Virus record (IMG/VR): IMGVR_UViG_3300027770_003399
Coordinates: 1-64,000 of that record
Origin: a virus
Direction: 5' to 3' (one strand)
DNA length: 64,000 bases
The translations under genes and the position numbers were made by a program. Numbering within the stretch: position 1 is the stretch's first letter; the number at the start of each line of letters is the position of its first letter. Under the pieces are notes generated by a model. That model saw nothing but the letters and a program-made list of their open reading frames with translations, was not told the origin of the DNA and did not search any database. Positions 40,010 through 47,373 of the stretch are shown here, one piece after another.

Positions 40010-40402
40010 ATGAGTAGTATGGAATTGGCTTATGTTGTTGGTGTTTTTAGTTTGACCTCTGGCCTTATTGGTGGGTTGGTCGCTATGTATCTGAATGGGA
40101 CTTATATTCCTCTGAAGGAAGCCCATCCCGGTGATGTTGTGAATTTTGTTTATCTCCAACCTGCTGCTGGACAACCCGAAAGGTATCTGGCTAAAGTTGT
40201 TGGAGTAAGTAAGTTGACGCAAGAACAAATTGCTCGACTTGATAAGAAAAGTTATTATCGATCTAAGGATGTTGCTTTCAAGAGAACAGAGCACCTTATC
40301 AAATGTGTTATGAAAGACGGTACGTTGAGAAATTTCTATGCGGAACGAACAGTAGATTGTAAAAAAGTCCCGTTCGGAGGAATTTTCCACAAAGTATCTT
40401 GA
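40010..40402 (+). CDS. Membrane-anchored hypothetical protein
   Basis: 130 aa, ATG 40010 after AAAGGGAGAG. One N-terminal membrane helix (LAYVVGVFSLTSGLIGGLVA) then a soluble domain with PGDVVNFVYLQPAAGQPERY and TEHLIKCVMKDGTLRNFYAE. Function unknown. Confidence 0.7.
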   Translation: MSSMELAYVVGVFSLTSGLIGGLVAMYLNGTYIPLKEAHPGDVVNFVYLQPAAGQPERYLAKVVGVSKLTQEQIARLDKKSYYRSKDVAFKRTEHLIKCVMKDGTLRNFYAERTVDCKKVPFGGIFHKVS

Positions 40403-40417
40403 TACTCCCTGCCTCGC

Positions 40418-40554
40418 AAACCCTCTGTGCGTAAGCACTTAGGGCGAGCGGGCCCCCGCCCGGAAGTTGCAAGTTCTTATGGGGTAAGACTTTGCATCAT
40501 ATTATTTTTTCCTAAAGATTTCCTCTTGACAAGTCGATTTATATCGTATACAAT
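40418..40554 (+). repeat. Regulatory cassette A, copy 13 (divergent)
   Basis: Arms CCCTCTGTGCGTAAGC / CTTAGGG, GC core GCGGGCCCCCGC. The terminator part is lost. Promoter is TTGACA 40526, 17 bp, TACAAT 40549, with TCGAT in the spacer. Confidence 0.82.
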
Positions 40555-40580
40555 AATCAGACACAAAGGGAGAAAATCTA

Positions 40581-41291
40581 ATGCAGTCAAGTAAGGGAAA
40601 TGATAAACTCGGAACGGGTTGTAGAGTTGTTAGCAGAGCGGTTGGTGATAGCTGCCCGCCAACGTGCGATTTTCTAGGCATAGATTGTTATGCTGAGGGT
40701 ACCGAGCGAATTTTTAAGGCTTCGCGAGCGGTGGGCTTGCGAAATATGATCACCGAAGCGGGCAAAATCCGAAGTTTGATTCTTACCACTATCGAAGAAA
40801 AAAGATCATTACGCTGGCACGAACGTGGCGACCTGCTGAAAAACGGGCAACTAGACTTGGAATATATCGGCAATATTGTAAAGGCTTGTGAAAGTATTCT
40901 AGCCGACGGTATCGCATTACCTCATATGTGGATGTATTCTCATGTTTATGATAGCCGTGTTGTTGATATGCTAGGAAAGTATATTGTACTGTATGCTAGT
41001 ATCCACAATAAAGAGCATAAAGAGCAAGCTATAAAAGCGGGGTATACTCTATTCGCATGGTGTGATACCTTAAAAGTTTATAGTCCCAAAAAGCCTCGCG
41101 GCAAAAAAGCCGTGGAATGGAAAAAAGCTCTTCCTAAGCTGGCCATAATTGACGGTGACAAATATGTTACCTGCCCAGAAATGCGACGGGGTCGAGAGGA
41201 GGGTGGGGTAACTTGCACCGGGACAAAAGATTCGATACCATGTAATTTGTGTGTTAAGGGCTTGGCGAATGTTTTATTTTTGAACCACTAA
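40581..41291 (+). CDS. Cys-rich protein, GP88-like
   Basis: 236 aa. The start VVSRAVGDSCPPTCDFLGID followed by CYAEGTERIF resembles a phage family (GP88-like) in which several Cys precede a RWHERGD block; here RWHERGDLLKN is present. The C-terminus has further Cys (VTCPEMRRGREEGGVTC, IPCNLCVKG). The Cys set may hold an iron-sulfur cluster or zinc. Function of the family is not established. AAAGGGAG precedes the ATG. Confidence 0.68.
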   Translation: MQSSKGNDKLGTGCRVVSRAVGDSCPPTCDFLGIDCYAEGTERIFKASRAVGLRNMITEAGKIRSLILTTIEEKRSLRWHERGDLLKNGQLDLEYIGNIVKACESILADGIALPHMWMYSHVYDSRVVDMLGKYIVLYASIHNKEHKEQAIKAGYTLFAWCDTLKVYSPKKPRGKKAVEWKKALPKLAIIDGDKYVTCPEMRRGREEGGVTCTGTKDSIPCNLCVKGLANVLFLNH

Positions 41292-41305
41292 AAGAAAGAG
41301 TGTCT

Positions 41306-41470
41306 ATGAATTATAGTATTGAAACGTCTGAAAGTATACAGGAAGATATACTTACTTGTATTGAGGGGTTTTCTGTCAAGGGGAAGATTACAGATATTGA
41401 ACGGCTGAATGATGCTTTATGTCAGATTATTGTAGACAGAAGGAAGTTATTAAATAAAGGAACTTTGTAA
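41306..41470 (+). CDS. Hypothetical small protein
   Basis: 54 aa (SIQEDILTCIEGFSVKGKIT). ATG 41306 after AAAGAAAGAG, and its stop overlaps the next start (TAATG). No domain recognised. Confidence 0.6.
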   Translation: MNYSIETSESIQEDILTCIEGFSVKGKITDIERLNDALCQIIVDRRKLLNKGTL

Positions 41471-41808
41471 TGGGAAAATACTATGTTACTTGTGGAACAT
41501 TGGAAGTTATAGTTCAGGCAGATAATCCCCAACATGCAGTTTGTACTGCATTAGACCAAGCAAATAAAAATGACGAATTAGATGATGGTATAGTTGTAGA
41601 TGAAAGAGGTTTTAGGTATCTTGATCCAGTAAAGGTAGCTAGAAACGAAGCTCCGCCAATGTCTGATGTAGTAAAATGGTTATGGGAAAATGATAATATA
41701 GAAAAATCGGAAAATGTTATGTTCTTTGTACCACAACATTATTTTAGCTTGGAAAATTTTATGGAAGTTATGGGTGATGATGATGATGATGATTTTGAAG
41801 ATGAATAA
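41470..41808 (+). CDS. Hypothetical acidic protein
   Basis: 112 aa. A compact start (YYVTCGTLEVIVQADNPQHA) and a C-terminal DDDDDDFEDE tail. The N-terminal half resembles small phage proteins of unknown function. Coupled to the gene before it. Confidence 0.7.
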   Translation: MGKYYVTCGTLEVIVQADNPQHAVCTALDQANKNDELDDGIVVDERGFRYLDPVKVARNEAPPMSDVVKWLWENDNIEKSENVMFFVPQHYFSLENFMEVMGDDDDDDFEDE

Positions 41809-41815
41809 ATAGTGG

Positions 41816-42013
41816 TGGCCCTAAGTCCTTTGTGCTTAAACACTTAGGACAAACGGGCGGGGCCCCGAAATTTGTAAGTTCTTTAGTACCAACGACTTAC
41901 GACTCTTAAAATATTTTTATTTTTTCTAAAAGAATTATTGTTATTTGGCACGGGAAATTATTCCGAAAAATTTCTAAACTAGGGCTTGCATTAAGTCGAT
42001 GATATGGTAGAAT
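41816..42013 (+). repeat. Regulatory cassette A, copy 14 (divergent)
   Basis: Arms CCTAAG / CTTAGG, core CGGGCGGGGCCCCG, AT-rich terminator partly kept. Promoter TTGCAT 41986, 16 bp, TAGAAT 42008, with GTCGAT in the spacer. Confidence 0.82.
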
Positions 42014-42063
42014 CATGTTATGGGAACGAATGACGGTAAACACTTTTTGAAAGGGATGATGCT

Positions 42064-43008
42064 ATGAGTCATGCAGTAGAGACGATGTTTTTTGTTCGAG
42101 AGACCCCTTGGCACGGGCTTGGGGTAAAGTTGGAGGAAGCACCGACTGTGTCGGAAGCGATTGTCGCTGCTGGTCTCGATTGGACTGTAGGGTTGAAAGA
42201 CCTGTTCACCGCCGAAGGTCAACCAGTTCCAGCAAAGGCGACGTATCGTGAGACGGACGGGTCTATTCTGGGTGTTGTTGGCCCACGGTATAGCCCGCTC
42301 CAAAATGCTTCGGCATTTGACTGGTTTCAGCCTTTTATCGACTCCGGCGAAGTATCGTTGCATACTGCCGGTAGTTTGAACGAGGGTTGCAAGGTATGGG
42401 TGTTGGCCGAGTTAAATCGTGAAAAGTCCGAGATCGTGAAGGGTGACGAGATTGCAAAGTTTGTACTCTTGTCAAATTCTCACGATGGTACGACCGCGAT
42501 TAGGGTCGGGTATACCCCGATCAGGGTGGTATGTGCAAACACGATGGCGATGGCCCATAGTTGCAAGGAATCTAAGCTGTTGCGTGTTCGACATACAAAG
42601 TCGAGTGCTCAAAAGCTCGAAGATATACGAGGCATTATGAATAACATAAACGCCGAGTTCGAGGCAACTGCGGAACAGTACAAATATCTTGCAAGCAAGA
42701 TGTTCAATAGTGCTGACCTTCTTAAGTATGTTAAGATCATTCTGGACATTGAATTGTCTACTCCGAGTTCTGAGATTAAAACCAGAACAAAGAATATCAT
42801 GAATGATATACTATCAAGGGTCGAGGGGCCAAAGCAAACGATGGCGGGTGTTAATGGTACATGGTGGGCCGCTTATAATGGGGTTAATGAGTACCTCAAT
42901 TATGAGAAGGGTCGAAGTGCTAATAACAGACTGGACTCGTTGTGGTTCGGGCTGAATGCTAACAGTAACAAAAGAGCTTTTGATACTGCACTAGCACTGG
43001 CTAGCTAA
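42064..43008 (+). CDS. DUF932 phage/plasmid-like protein
   Basis: 314 aa, the usual size. MFFVRETPWHGLGVKLEEAP at the start, TYRETDGSILGVVGPRYSPL near residue 60, then FVLLSNSHDGTTAIRVGYTP and IRVVCANTMAMA are the signature of the DUF932 family found on phages and plasmids. The molecular role is unknown; members are often expressed early. AAAGGGATG lies before the ATG. GC-richer codon use than its downstream neighbours. Confidence 0.9.
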   Translation: MSHAVETMFFVRETPWHGLGVKLEEAPTVSEAIVAAGLDWTVGLKDLFTAEGQPVPAKATYRETDGSILGVVGPRYSPLQNASAFDWFQPFIDSGEVSLHTAGSLNEGCKVWVLAELNREKSEIVKGDEIAKFVLLSNSHDGTTAIRVGYTPIRVVCANTMAMAHSCKESKLLRVRHTKSSAQKLEDIRGIMNNINAEFEATAEQYKYLASKMFNSADLLKYVKIILDIELSTPSSEIKTRTKNIMNDILSRVEGPKQTMAGVNGTWWAAYNGVNEYLNYEKGRSANNRLDSLWFGLNANSNKRAFDTALALAS

Positions 43009-43013
43009 TTCGA

Positions 43014-43087
43014 GGGGGTGTAGCTCAACTGGTTAGAGCGTCGGCTTGTCACGCCGAAGGTTGCGGGTTCGAGTCCCGTCACTCCCG
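43014..43087 (+). tRNA. tRNA-Asp (anticodon GTC)
   Basis: Cloverleaf: acceptor GGGGGTG/CACTCCC, D stem GCTC/GAGC, anticodon stem TCGGC/GCCGA with loop TTGTCAC, T stem GCGGG/CCCGT with loop TTCGAGT, discriminator G. No encoded CCA. The best formed of the four tRNAs and more GC-rich than its surroundings. Confidence 0.95.
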
Positions 43088-43112
43088 CTTAATTTCACAA
43101 AACCGAGAGTCG

Positions 43113-43253
43113 TAAACCCTTACCACCAAAGGACTTACGATTTTCGGGCGGGGGCAAAATTTTTGTAAGTTGTTGTGGGATAAGGACTTATGAAAATTAT
43201 CTCAATTTCTTCAGACTTAGGCTCTTGACATTTGCTCTAAGTGTCGATATACT
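43113..43253 (+). repeat. Regulatory cassette A, copy 15 (terminal, divergent)
   Basis: Arms from 43113 (CCCTTACCACCAAAGGACTTACG), core CGGGCGGGGGC. No AT-rich terminator. Promoter TTGACA 43225, 17 bp with GTGTCGA next to TATACT 43248. The last copy in the window. Confidence 0.82.
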
Positions 43254-43448
43254 AGTAATGGAAGTTGTTGGTGTGTATGGGTTTAGGAAGATTTCTAAAA
43301 TGACTTATGGAAAGGGGATCGGTCGTAAGTCTAAATCTTACAAAATTAAATATCTAATCTTACCCATCTTAACATATCGAGATCAAGTCTCATAACAGGC
43401 CACTCTACCCGGCCACAAATTTTAACCATAGTCAGGATTTTTCAGAGG

Positions 43449-43507
43449 CCCCTTTTGTTATTGCTAATCCCCCCGGATTGGTGGGCTTGGTGATAGTCAG
43501 CGAGATT
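43449..43507 (+). repeat. Structured repeat family B, 5' leader copy
   Basis: CCCCTTTTGTTATTGCT, then AATCC-CCCC-GGATT hairpin and GGTGATAGTCAGCGAG tail. It lies in the long leader (about 280 bases) between the copy 15 promoter and ATG 43539. Confidence 0.85.
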
Positions 43508-43538
43508 CGTAGACCCTTTTATTTTAAGGAATTATTAA

Positions 43539-43886
43539 ATGAATGATCTTGGAAAGAGACTGTCAGCTAAAGAGATGGACATACTGTTGGATCGACTCTC
43601 GATGGGAGAAAATATCAGCGAGTCGATAGAGAGGGATGTCGATCAGGAGGCGGAGAGTCTATATAATCTTATAAAAGATACAAGAAGGCTCCCACCGCAC
43701 CTAACAGAATCGAGTAAAGAGATTCTATTAAATGCAATAGAATGTTCTACGGTCTGTGATATGTATGGAAAGGCCAATAGGCGGGTGGTATTTAGTTTAG
43801 TAGATAAAATGGTAGCTGCTGGGATTGATGATCATATTTATATCCCTAATTATGGTCGGAGGCCGTGTCCATTCGGCTGTTCCTGA
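43539..43886 (+). CDS. Hypothetical protein
   Basis: 115 aa, helical (LGKRLSAKEMDILLDRLSMG, then IERDVDQEAESLYNLIKD), ending RRPCPFGCS. TAAGGA precedes the ATG. No known family. Confidence 0.7.
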   Translation: MNDLGKRLSAKEMDILLDRLSMGENISESIERDVDQEAESLYNLIKDTRRLPPHLTESSKEILLNAIECSTVCDMYGKANRRVVFSLVDKMVAAGIDDHIYIPNYGRRPCPFGCS

Positions 43887-43944
43887 ATGTGATCTTCCTG
43901 CTACACAAAACCACCTTTAGGACTTACCAACATGACATATTGTA

Positions 43945-43995
43945 TTTCCTTATCTATCAAGATTGCTGGCCTTGATGATAGTCAGCGAGATTCGT
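43945..43995 (+). repeat. Structured repeat family B, copy before promoter
   Basis: TTTCCTTATCTATCAAGAT(TG) hairpin variant followed by CTTGATGATAGTCAGCGAG. The 250-bp gap 43887-44137 otherwise holds the promoter at 44065 and no gene. Confidence 0.78.
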
Positions 43996-44064
43996 GGCCC
44001 TCTTCAGATCGAACTTGTGACTCAATCTTACAAGTTGGCCCCACAAAATAAATTAAAGTGGGTC

Positions 44065-44093
44065 TTGACAAGTGTCGATGAGTATGGTATATT
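44065..44093 (+). promoter_or_regulatory. Promoter for 44138-45692 genes
   Basis: TTGACA 44065, 17-bp spacer starting AGTGTCGAT and ending TATGG (extended -10), TATATT 44088. Confidence 0.82.
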
Positions 44094-44137
44094 GGGATTG
44101 TGGATAAAAATTTATTATGCAAAGGAAAGGTTTAGAT

Positions 44138-44311
44138 ATGTCTAATAGTGCTGTTTTTACTTTGAGTGGTGGTCTTCTGGATGTTGTTAGTATTCCTAAG
44201 GGTATGGAAGTTATTGTAAGGGATTATGATCAGGATGAGGTTGACCCAGAACTCTTGTGTATTGATAAAGATGGTGGGAGATATATTGAGATTGTATATG
44301 ATGGGGAATGA
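44138..44311 (+). CDS. Hypothetical small protein
   Basis: 57 aa. ATG 44138 chosen because AAAGGAAAGG lies seven bases upstream. GMEVIVRDYDQDEVDPELLC followed by DKDGGRYIEIVYDGE resembles small unassigned proteins of phages and mobile elements. Function unknown. Confidence 0.68.
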   Translation: MSNSAVFTLSGGLLDVVSIPKGMEVIVRDYDQDEVDPELLCIDKDGGRYIEIVYDGE

Positions 44312-44359
44312 TAGTTGTATAATAAATTGGTCTAATAATTAAATTAAAGGGGAATGATT

Positions 44360-44737
44360 ATGGGAATGGGTGCTAGTCCTTGCTCTGGTTGGGTTATTGG
44401 TTATAATGATCTTAAAAAGATTTGTCCAAAAGAAGTAGACCTTGTCGAAGGCGATGAGGAATTTGAGGATTGGGGTGAGGTATCTAGGGCATTTGAGTTC
44501 GATGAATTACCCGATAGTATTAAAAAATCTGTAGAAGATTTGGTTGGGAAATTCGGAATAAATACCAACCTAACCCTAAGTCTGGGGTTCTATGATGAAG
44601 AGGGTGGAGATAGATATGATCAGGTAGACTCTCACGAAGGCTGCGTCTTCTTTGTTGATGGGATGGTTTCGCTAACGCCCGCTGGGAAGAAGTTCAAGGA
44701 TGTTGTAAGAGAGCGACTTTGGACACAATATGGATAA
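44360..44737 (+). CDS. Hypothetical acidic protein
   Basis: 125 aa. GASPCSGWVIGYNDLKKICP at the start and LTLSLGFYDEEGGDRYDQVD in the middle. AAAGGGG lies seven bases before ATG 44360; ATG 44354 is an alternative. No known domain. Overlaps the next gene by 8 bp. Confidence 0.68.
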   Translation: MGMGASPCSGWVIGYNDLKKICPKEVDLVEGDEEFEDWGEVSRAFEFDELPDSIKKSVEDLVGKFGINTNLTLSLGFYDEEGGDRYDQVDSHEGCVFFVDGMVSLTPAGKKFKDVVRERLWTQYG

Positions 44738-44897
44738 ATTTAAGGGGGATTATAATAAGGATGATAATTATATTATATTTACTTCTCAATATCTCAAGGA
44801 GTTAGGTGAGTGTTGTGGTGGTCAGTGTGAGAATTGTCCTTATAATCCTAAATATAAAATAGGATGTAAAACTATAAAAAATGATAAAAAGACGTAA
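44730..44897 (+). CDS. DUF5522-like CCG-C-NCPY protein
   Basis: 55 aa. NYIIFTSQYLKELGECCGGQ followed by CENCPYNP matches the DUF5522 pattern (a Tyr/Thr strand, then CCG-x2-C-x2-CPY). Four Cys probably bind metal. Family function unknown; members are widespread tiny proteins. Overlaps the upstream gene, and starts with ATG 44730. Confidence 0.75.
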   Translation: MDKFKGDYNKDDNYIIFTSQYLKELGECCGGQCENCPYNPKYKIGCKTIKNDKKT

Positions 44898-44917
44898 GTC
44901 CCCCCTTGTTTTTACAC

Positions 44918-45115
44918 ATGACAACCATTACAATATCTATTGATGCAGGAGATAGTAGTCAGGAAGATATAAGGGACTATATGGAAGAATTAGCTTCTAG
45001 TATCAATATAAAAAATATTATGGGGGATTATAAATCCTTCTGGCAATTAAAAGATTATAAAATAACTAATGGGGAGGATACTCTTATTCATATATATCCT
45101 GATTATAATTTATGA
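44918..45115 (+). CDS. Hypothetical small protein
   Basis: 65 aa (TTITISIDAGDSSQEDIRDY). ATG 44918, ending in an ATGA overlap with the next gene. The upstream TTG at 44906 is possible. No family recognised. Confidence 0.65.
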   Translation: MTTITISIDAGDSSQEDIRDYMEELASSINIKNIMGDYKSFWQLKDYKITNGEDTLIHIYPDYNL

Positions 45116-45339
45116 TTACAATTCCCCTGTCTACTAATTTGGATGGTCAGAGTTTATTAAAGTCTATTCAAGAACTTATTAACCTGCATAATAAAGATGG
45201 TAATGATATATCCCAACATGTTTTGGTAATAGAGGTTAAACCAACTGTTGATGTTGATCCTGAGTTTGGGAAACAAATGAAGGTAGCCAAACAAGTTATG
45301 TTAGAAGATCAAGAATCTCTAAGGAGGATGGGTCTATGA
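45112..45339 (+). CDS. Hypothetical small protein
   Basis: 75 aa (LDGQSLLKSIQELINLHNKD, then HVLVIEVKPTVDVDPEFGKQ). Coupled by ATGA overlaps to both neighbours. Unknown. Confidence 0.68.
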   Translation: MITIPLSTNLDGQSLLKSIQELINLHNKDGNDISQHVLVIEVKPTVDVDPEFGKQMKVAKQVMLEDQESLRRMGL

Positions 45340-45692
45340 ATGGGGAAATATTATCTGGGTCTTGGGTAAATAATTTAGATCATTTTACTGAATTAAATAT
45401 TAGAATACATGAGTTGGAAAAGGCTATTAGAAGTCATCAGAAGAATTTTAATGATCTTTATAATATTGCCATGTCTTCACGTTTTGTATTCCTTAATGAC
45501 CCGACTAATTTAGATATTAATAAAACTTTATGGGCTAGTGTAGATGATTCTGTCTGCAACCTATATGAGCCTCGCAATCCGTCGAAAAATGATTTTTACC
45601 CGGCACAGCGGCCTAATTTTAATGAAAAGGAGGTTATCGCTGACGATCTGATCCAGCGGTATACCAACTCCTTGAACGAACTCTCGAAATGA
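45336..45692 (+). CDS. Hypothetical protein
   Basis: 118 aa, helical start (ELNIRIHELEKAIRSHQKNF) and LNDPTNLDINKTLWASVDD in the middle. ATGA overlap with the gene before. No known family. Last gene before a 410-bp non-coding stretch. Confidence 0.68.
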   Translation: MNGEILSGSWVNNLDHFTELNIRIHELEKAIRSHQKNFNDLYNIAMSSRFVFLNDPTNLDINKTLWASVDDSVCNLYEPRNPSKNDFYPAQRPNFNEKEVIADDLIQRYTNSLNELSK

Positions 45693-45742
45693 ACGAACCC
45701 GATCCACTGATGGGAGAGTAAGAGATGATCGACGACCCTAAG

Positions 45743-45797
45743 CCCCGATTGTATGAGAATTAATCTATATTTCGTCTGTTTTCTCATATGATTGGGG
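45743..45797 (+). other. Long inverted repeat
   Basis: 17-base arms at 45743-45759 and 45781-45797 (14 of 17 complementary, CCCCGAT...TATGAGAA) with a 21-base loop. It lies between the 45336 gene and the family B array and could act as a transcript-end structure or protein site. Confidence 0.72.
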
Positions 45798-45805
45798 AGG
45801 CTACT

Positions 45806-46062
45806 GTACCATTTAGTTGCAACCGACCAAATGGTCAACAATTAGTCAGAGAATTTAGTAGACCCTTTTGTTTTTCCTAATGCGCCCAGATAGGCGGTCT
45901 TGGTGATAGTCAGCGAGTTTGGTAGACCCTTTTGTTTTTGCTAATCCACCGGGATTGGTAGTCTTGGTGATAGTCAGCGAGTTTAGTAGGCCCGTTTAAA
46001 AGGTGGGAGACTGTCTTGCCCTATCTACCAAGATTGGTTTCTGTGGTGATAGTCAGCGAGAT
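45806..46062 (+). repeat. Structured repeat family B, four-copy array
   Basis: Units near 45806-45857, 45864-45922, 45925-45985 and 46010-46062. Hairpin stems differ but stay paired: GACC/GGTC, CGCC/GGCG, AATCC/GGATT, ACCA/TGGT. The tail GATAGTCAGCGAG is constant in three units and is TTAGTCAGAG in the first. Two units share GTAGACCCTTTTGTTTTT at their start. No gene is visible in 45693-46102. Confidence 0.88.
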
Positions 46063-46102
46063 TTGAAGTTTAATTTAGTATTATATTAGGCAAGGAGGCC
46101 AC

Positions 46103-46219
46103 ATGAAAGTTCATACGGTACTATTAGTTTTTCTAATACTGGGAATCATATTAGTTTTATTTATAGAATATAATAGTGTAGGATTAGTGGGATCAACCTT
46201 TATAGAAACATCATTATAA
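46103..46219 (+). CDS. Tiny membrane protein
   Basis: 38 aa: MKVHTVLLVFLILGIILVLF then IEYNS. One membrane helix. AAGGAGG lies directly upstream. Function unknown. Confidence 0.68.
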   Translation: MKVHTVLLVFLILGIILVLFIEYNSVGLVGSTFIETSL

Positions 46220-46270
46220 TTATATGGTGCAGGTAAGAAATTAACATGGGGAATAATTAATATTATATTT

Positions 46271-46465
46271 ATGAATAATCATCATCACCTTAAATTCACC
46301 GACTGTTTATTTTTGACCCTTTTATTATGGGTGGGGTTTGGTACATTATATATTAGTAGTAAATATACTGTTGTTCTATTTGATACTGGTATGAATTGGT
46401 ATAGTAGAGCCTTGATTCAGAGTTTATATGAAAATGATTTAATAATTGGGGATACTAATGATTGA
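46271..46465 (+). CDS. Small membrane protein
   Basis: 64 aa, one or two membrane segments (CLFLTLLLWVGFGTLYISSK). N-terminal NHHHLKF. No clear ribosome site upstream of the ATG. Function unknown. Confidence 0.55.
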   Translation: MNNHHHLKFTDCLFLTLLLWVGFGTLYISSKYTVVLFDTGMNWYSRALIQSLYENDLIIGDTND

Positions 46466-46492
46466 CCATAATAATTATTATTAAAAAACCCC

Positions 46493-46521
46493 TTGACTTA
46501 TTACTTTCCCCACTGTATAAT
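46493..46521 (+). promoter_or_regulatory. Promoter before the Cys/Lys-rich gene
   Basis: TTGACT 46493, 17-bp spacer, TATAAT 46516. Confidence 0.8.
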
Positions 46522-46604
46522 ATATAAGATAGACTACCCATATTGACCAGTATAGATTTGGGAATATTTAATCCTATATTTATTTTATAGAAAGACTTAT
46601 AATT

Positions 46605-46760
46605 ATGGCTTGCAACAAGAAAATCCCTTGTAACAAAGATAAAAAGAGTGGTGCAGATAAAAAGGTTTGTAAAAAATCATGTAAGAAAGTTTGTGATAAA
46701 AATAAATCCCCCACTAATTTCTTTACCAGAGTGAAAAATTGGATATTGGGTATAAATTAA
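46605..46760 (+). CDS. Cys/Lys-rich small protein
   Basis: 51 aa. ACNKKIPCNKDKKSGADKK then VCKKSCKKVCDKNK: six Cys and about fifteen Lys in the first 36 residues, then TNFFTRVKNWILGIN. It could bind nucleic acid, metal or membranes by its charge; metallothionein-like or antimicrobial-like readings are equally speculative. It has its own strong promoter and is followed after two bases by another gene. Confidence 0.68.
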   Translation: MACNKKIPCNKDKKSGADKKVCKKSCKKVCDKNKSPTNFFTRVKNWILGIN

Positions 46761-46762
46761 CC

Positions 46763-46942
46763 ATGACTATAAATAATCCTCAAAAAGAACAAAATACTAT
46801 CAATAGTCTCATATTTGTGGTACTAATCACTATAGGTTCTATGATTCTAATAGAAATATTAGTTCCAAACTTAAATAATTTTATATATAACCCCACTATT
46901 TCCCATACTACAATTCTAGATCATCCTGATTCCCCTGAATAA
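46763..46942 (+). CDS. Small membrane protein
   Basis: 59 aa. One membrane helix (SLIFVVLITIGSMILIEILV) between polar ends. ATG 46763 starts two bases after the preceding stop. Gap 46943-47152 behind it shows nothing recognisable. Confidence 0.62.
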   Translation: MTINNPQKEQNTINSLIFVVLITIGSMILIEILVPNLNNFIYNPTISHTTILDHPDSPE

Positions 46943-47152
46943 TAATACTTTATGAACCTGAATATTGATTATATTAACTTAATTTCTCCTTATTTTAAGA
47001 CCCCGTGATAGATTATAGGGAAGAATGAGGAATACTAGGGGCAAAATAATAGTGATAATAATGGTCTTATAGTATCTAGGAAAAAATGGGTCAATAGGTA
47101 TCTTTAGTGTTATGTATGGTATTGGTAATAATAGTAATAAATAGCTTAATAT

Positions 47153-47326
47153 ATGTATAAAAATGTCTTATTGACCGTTAAAGAAATCAACCTTTTGAGT
47201 GGTATTTTAGACCAATATATTAGTCAAAATAGTTCAAATAAAAGTATACAATTAACCAACTTGACCATATTATCAAACACTTTAAATAGAGTTATTGATT
47301 ACAAAAAACCACCCATTATCTCCTAA
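47153..47326 (+). CDS. Hypothetical small protein
   Basis: 57 aa (VKEINLLSGILDQYISQNSS, then LTNLTILSNTLNRVIDYK). Helical and neutral, resembling small phage proteins without assignment. No strong ribosome site seen. Moderate confidence that it is real. Confidence 0.5.
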   Translation: MYKNVLLTVKEINLLSGILDQYISQNSSNKSIQLTNLTILSNTLNRVIDYKKPPIIS

Positions 47327-47373
47327 TCAGAATCTAATCAAATCATAATCAACCTATAATAATAAAGAATCAA

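Noticed and set aside
39842-40438. 198-aa minus-strand frame over the tRNA-Arg
   Set aside because: Covers a tRNA, a promoter and the 40010 gene; Ser/Ile-rich antisense.
28587-43253. CRISPR array interpretation of the cassettes
   Set aside because: Repeat spacing is irregular, the intervals are genes, and no uniform spacers or cas genes are present.
43963-44145. 60-aa frame before the 44138 gene
   Set aside because: Made of a family B repeat and a promoter; no ribosome site.
34688-46062. Family B as hammerhead ribozyme
   Set aside because: The CTGATGA and GAAA core elements are not present; only generic stem-loop plus conserved tail.
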